Of a DNA stretch of 8,125 nt, positions 6,044 to 8,125 are shown piece by piece. Origin of the DNA: Comamonadaceae bacterium (GTDB lineage Bacteria > Pseudomonadota > Gammaproteobacteria > Burkholderiales > Burkholderiaceae_C). The stretch spans positions 1 through 8,125 of the forward strand of contig CANGML010000068.1 in NCBI GenBank assembly GCA_947454585.1. Direction: 5' to 3'. The notes under the pieces are model-generated. The model searched no databases, was not told the origin of the DNA, and saw nothing but the letters and a program-made list of their open reading frames with translations. The translations under genes were made by a program, and so were the position numbers. Numbering within the stretch: position 1 is the stretch's first letter; each line of letters starts with the position of its first letter.

Positions 6044-8125
6044 TTAATTGGCAATCAATTGGGCGTGCATTTCCTGCACTGAAATGACATCCAACTTATC
6101 CATGTACTTCATGCCTTCCACAGCGGCCTCTGCGCCTGCGATGGTTGTGAAAGTCGTGACACGGTTAAGCAATGCCGAGGTGCGAATGTGGCGTGAATCG
6201 GCGATCGCATTGCGACGCTCTTCCACGGTGTTGATCACCAACACCACTTCGTTGTTCTTGATGCTGTCGACAATGTGAGGGCGTCCTTCAGTCACCTTGT
6301 TCACCACATCGCAAGGTACGCCTGACTCCACGAGCGCTGATGCAGTACCTTTGGTGGCGATCAATTCAAAACCTAAATCAGACAATTGGCGGGCGACCTC
6401 GATGGCCCGTGGCTTGTCGTTGTTTTTAACAGAGATGAACACCTTACCCGTCGAGCGACCATCAGCATCACGGGGGCGAGGCAACTTGGTACCTGCACCC
6501 AATTGGCTCTTCACAAAGGCTTCGCCAAATGTTTTGCCCACGCCCATGACTTCGCCGGTGGACTTCATCTCGGGGCCGAGGATGGTGTCCACGCCTGGGA
6601 ACTTCACAAAAGGGAACACCGCTTCTTTCACGCTGAAATAAGGGGGCGTGACTTCTTGGGTGATGCCTTGTGATGCCAAGGTTTGGCCTGCCATGCAACG
6701 TGCGGCCACTTTGGCCAACTGAATGCCCGTGGCTTTTGAGACATAAGGCACTGTGCGTGAGGCGCGTGGGTTCACTTCCAAGACGTAGATCACGTCCTTG
6801 CCATCCACATGTTGAATCGCGAATTGCACGTTCATCAAGCCGACCACATGCAAAGCACCCGCCATGGCAGCGGACTGGCGCTTGAGTTCCGTCACGGTGG
6901 CTTCTGACAAGGAGTAAGGCGGCAACGAGCAAGCCGAGTCGCCGCTGTGCACACCCGCTTGTTCGATGTGTTCCATCACGCCGCCAATGAAGGTCTTGCC
7001 CTCGGGATCTCGCAAGCAGTCCACATCACATTCAATTGCATCGTTCAAAAAACGATCCAACAAAACAGGCGAATCGTTAGACACCTTGACCGCTTCGCGC
7101 ATGTAGCGCTCCAAGTCGCGTTGCTCATGCACGATTTCCATGGCACGACCACCCAGCACATAGCTGGGGCGCACCACCAGGGGGTAGCCCAAGGCAGCAG
7201 CTTTCTCAAGTGCTTCGGTTTCGGTGCGCGCCGTGGCATTCGGGGGTTGGCGCAGACCGAGGTCTTGCAGCAACTTTTGGAAACGCTCACGGTCTTCGGC
7301 AGCGTCAATCATGTCCGGGCTGGTGCCGATGATGGGCACGCCTGCAGCTTCCAAACCAAGCGCCAATTTCAAGGGCGTTTGACCACCGTATTGAACAATC
7401 ACGCCGGTGGGCTTTTCTTTGTCAACGATTTCGAGCACGTCTTCAAGTGTCAAGGGCTCAAAATACAAACGGTCTGAGGTGTCGTAGTCGGTCGACACGG
7501 TCTCAGGATTGCAGTTCACCATGATGGTTTCATAGCCATCTTCGCGCATGGCGAGCGCAGCATGCACGCAGCAGTAGTCAAACTCAATGCCTTGGCCGAT
7601 ACGGTTGGGACCGCCTCCGAGCACCATGATTTTTTTGTTGTTCGTGGGTTCAGCTTCGCACTCGGCAGCCCCAACGCCAAAGGCTTCACCGTTGCCTTCG
7701 TAGCACGAGTACATGTAAGCCGTGTCCGTCGAAAACTCGGCTGCACAGGTATCCACGCGTTTGTAGACGGGGCGAATGTTGAGTTCATGGCGACGTGCGC
7801 GCACCACGTGTTCGGTGGTCTTGAGCAGCTTGGCCAAACGACGATCAGAAAAGCCCTTCTTCTTCAAGGCGCGTAATTCGGCAGGCGTGATGGCCTCAAG
7901 CGTGGTGGTCTCGACTTCCAACTCGATCTTCACAATCTCTTCGATTTGCACCAAGAACCAAGGGTCAATCTTGGTCAAGGCAAACACCTCGTCCACGCTC
8001 AAGCCCATGGCGAAGGCATCGCCCACATACCAAATACGCTCGGGGCCGGGCGTGCCCAGCTCTTTTTCCAGCACTTCGCGGTCTTGGGTTTTTTCGTTCA
8101 AACCATCCACGCCCACTTCCAGGCC
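6044..8125 (-). CDS. carB: Carbamoyl-phosphate synthase large subunit, 5' part missing (partial)
   Basis: Large subunit of the CarAB complex, which makes carbamoyl phosphate from bicarbonate, ammonia (from glutamine via CarA) and two ATP, feeding pyrimidine and arginine synthesis. The frame stays open to the window edge and gives 693 residues of a protein of about 1070-1080; the first ATP-grasp half is outside. Seen in order: the end of the first half (GLEVG at 1-5), the oligomerisation region (about 30-160), the second ATP-grasp half (about 165-550) with [10 protein letters not shown] (170-179), [14 protein letters not shown] (317-330), [14 protein letters not shown] (384-397) and metal ligands in [10 protein letters not shown] (449-458), then the MGS-like allosteric domain (about 555-693) with TKGTA (591-595) and the end ISVQEMHAQ (681-689). 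From memory, the segment between YMYS and KIMV is 9 residues longer than in E. coli. The true start is not visible; internal GTG codons near the edge are not starts. Confidence 0.98.
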   Translation of the reverse strand, partial: GLEVGVDGLNEKTQDREVLEKELGTPGPERIWYVGDAFAMGLSVDEVFALTKIDPWFLVQIEEIVKIELEVETTTLEAITPAELRALKKKGFSDRRLAKLLKTTEHVVRARRHELNIRPVYKRVDTCAAEFSTDTAYMYSCYEGNGEAFGVGAAECEAEPTNNKKIMVLGGGPNRIGQGIEFDYCCVHAALAMREDGYETIMVNCNPETVSTDYDTSDRLYFEPLTLEDVLEIVDKEKPTGVIVQYGGQTPLKLALGLEAAGVPIIGTSPDMIDAAEDRERFQKLLQDLGLRQPPNATARTETEALEKAAALGYPLVVRPSYVLGGRAMEIVHEQRDLERYMREAVKVSNDSPVLLDRFLNDAIECDVDCLRDPEGKTFIGGVMEHIEQAGVHSGDSACSLPPYSLSEATVTELKRQSAAMAGALHVVGLMNVQFAIQHVDGKDVIYVLEVNPRASRTVPYVSKATGIQLAKVAARCMAGQTLASQGITQEVTPPYFSVKEAVFPFVKFPGVDTILGPEMKSTGEVMGVGKTFGEAFVKSQLGAGTKLPRPRDADGRSTGKVFISVKNNDKPRAIEVARQLSDLGFELIATKGTASALVESGVPCDVVNKVTEGRPHIVDSIKNNEVVLVINTVEERRNAIADSRHIRTSALLNRVTTFTTIAGAEAAVEGMKYMDKLDVISVQEMHAQLIAN

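Noticed and set aside
5425..6087. A 220-codon plus-strand frame across greA
   Set aside because: It runs antisense over greA, both flanking gaps and the ends of the neighbouring genes. No protein family is recognisable and greA explains the region fully.
6947..7477. A 176-codon plus-strand frame opposite carB
   Set aside because: Antisense shadow of highly conserved CarB sequence; composition is H/V/Q-rich and lacks motifs.
1..8125. Search for an undescribed defence, mobile or secretion system
   Set aside because: All of the window is accounted for by eight conserved housekeeping genes in a familiar order; gaps are at most 106 bp and hold only ordinary promoter or terminator signals.

Overview
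This window reads as ordinary chromosomal core genome of a betaproteobacterium, most likely order Burkholderiales and probably family Comamonadaceae. That placement is inferred from protein character, moderately high GC, heavy TTG use for leucine and the gene order, not from a search. Nearly every base is coding. There are no RNA genes, mobile elements, CRISPR arrays or signs of recent transfer, and no previously undescribed system. The interesting signals are regulatory ones in the short gaps between genes.

Layout by coordinate: glmM (minus, 3' end cut off by the window start), folP (minus), ftsH (minus), rlmE (minus), yhbY (plus, the only plus-strand gene), a DUF4149-type membrane protein (minus), greA (minus) and carB (minus, 5' part beyond the window end). 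From memory, the order carB-greA-(membrane protein)-yhbY-rlmE-ftsH-folP-glmM matches the pseudomonad arrangement, and the yhbY-rlmE-ftsH-folP-glmM part is shared with Escherichia coli.

Transcription units as inferred: (1) carB-greA-DUF4149, with gaps of 19 and 6 bp, reads leftward and meets yhbY tail to tail, the two stop codons overlapping in a TTAA. (2) yhbY and rlmE diverge from a 46-bp gap. (3) The 106-bp rlmE-ftsH gap holds a strong match to a heat-shock (sigma-32) promoter, so ftsH can be induced on its own. (4) A clear intrinsic terminator lies directly behind ftsH, and folP begins only 8 nt after its T-tract without a visible ribosome binding site. folP-glmM therefore seems to depend on read-through or an unrecognised promoter.

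Functionally the genes are housekeeping: carbamoyl phosphate for pyrimidines and arginine (carB), rescue of stalled RNA polymerase (greA), 50S ribosome maturation (yhbY, rlmE), membrane protein quality control (ftsH), folate synthesis (folP) and peptidoglycan/LPS precursor supply (glmM). Both rlmE and ftsH appear to start with TTG.
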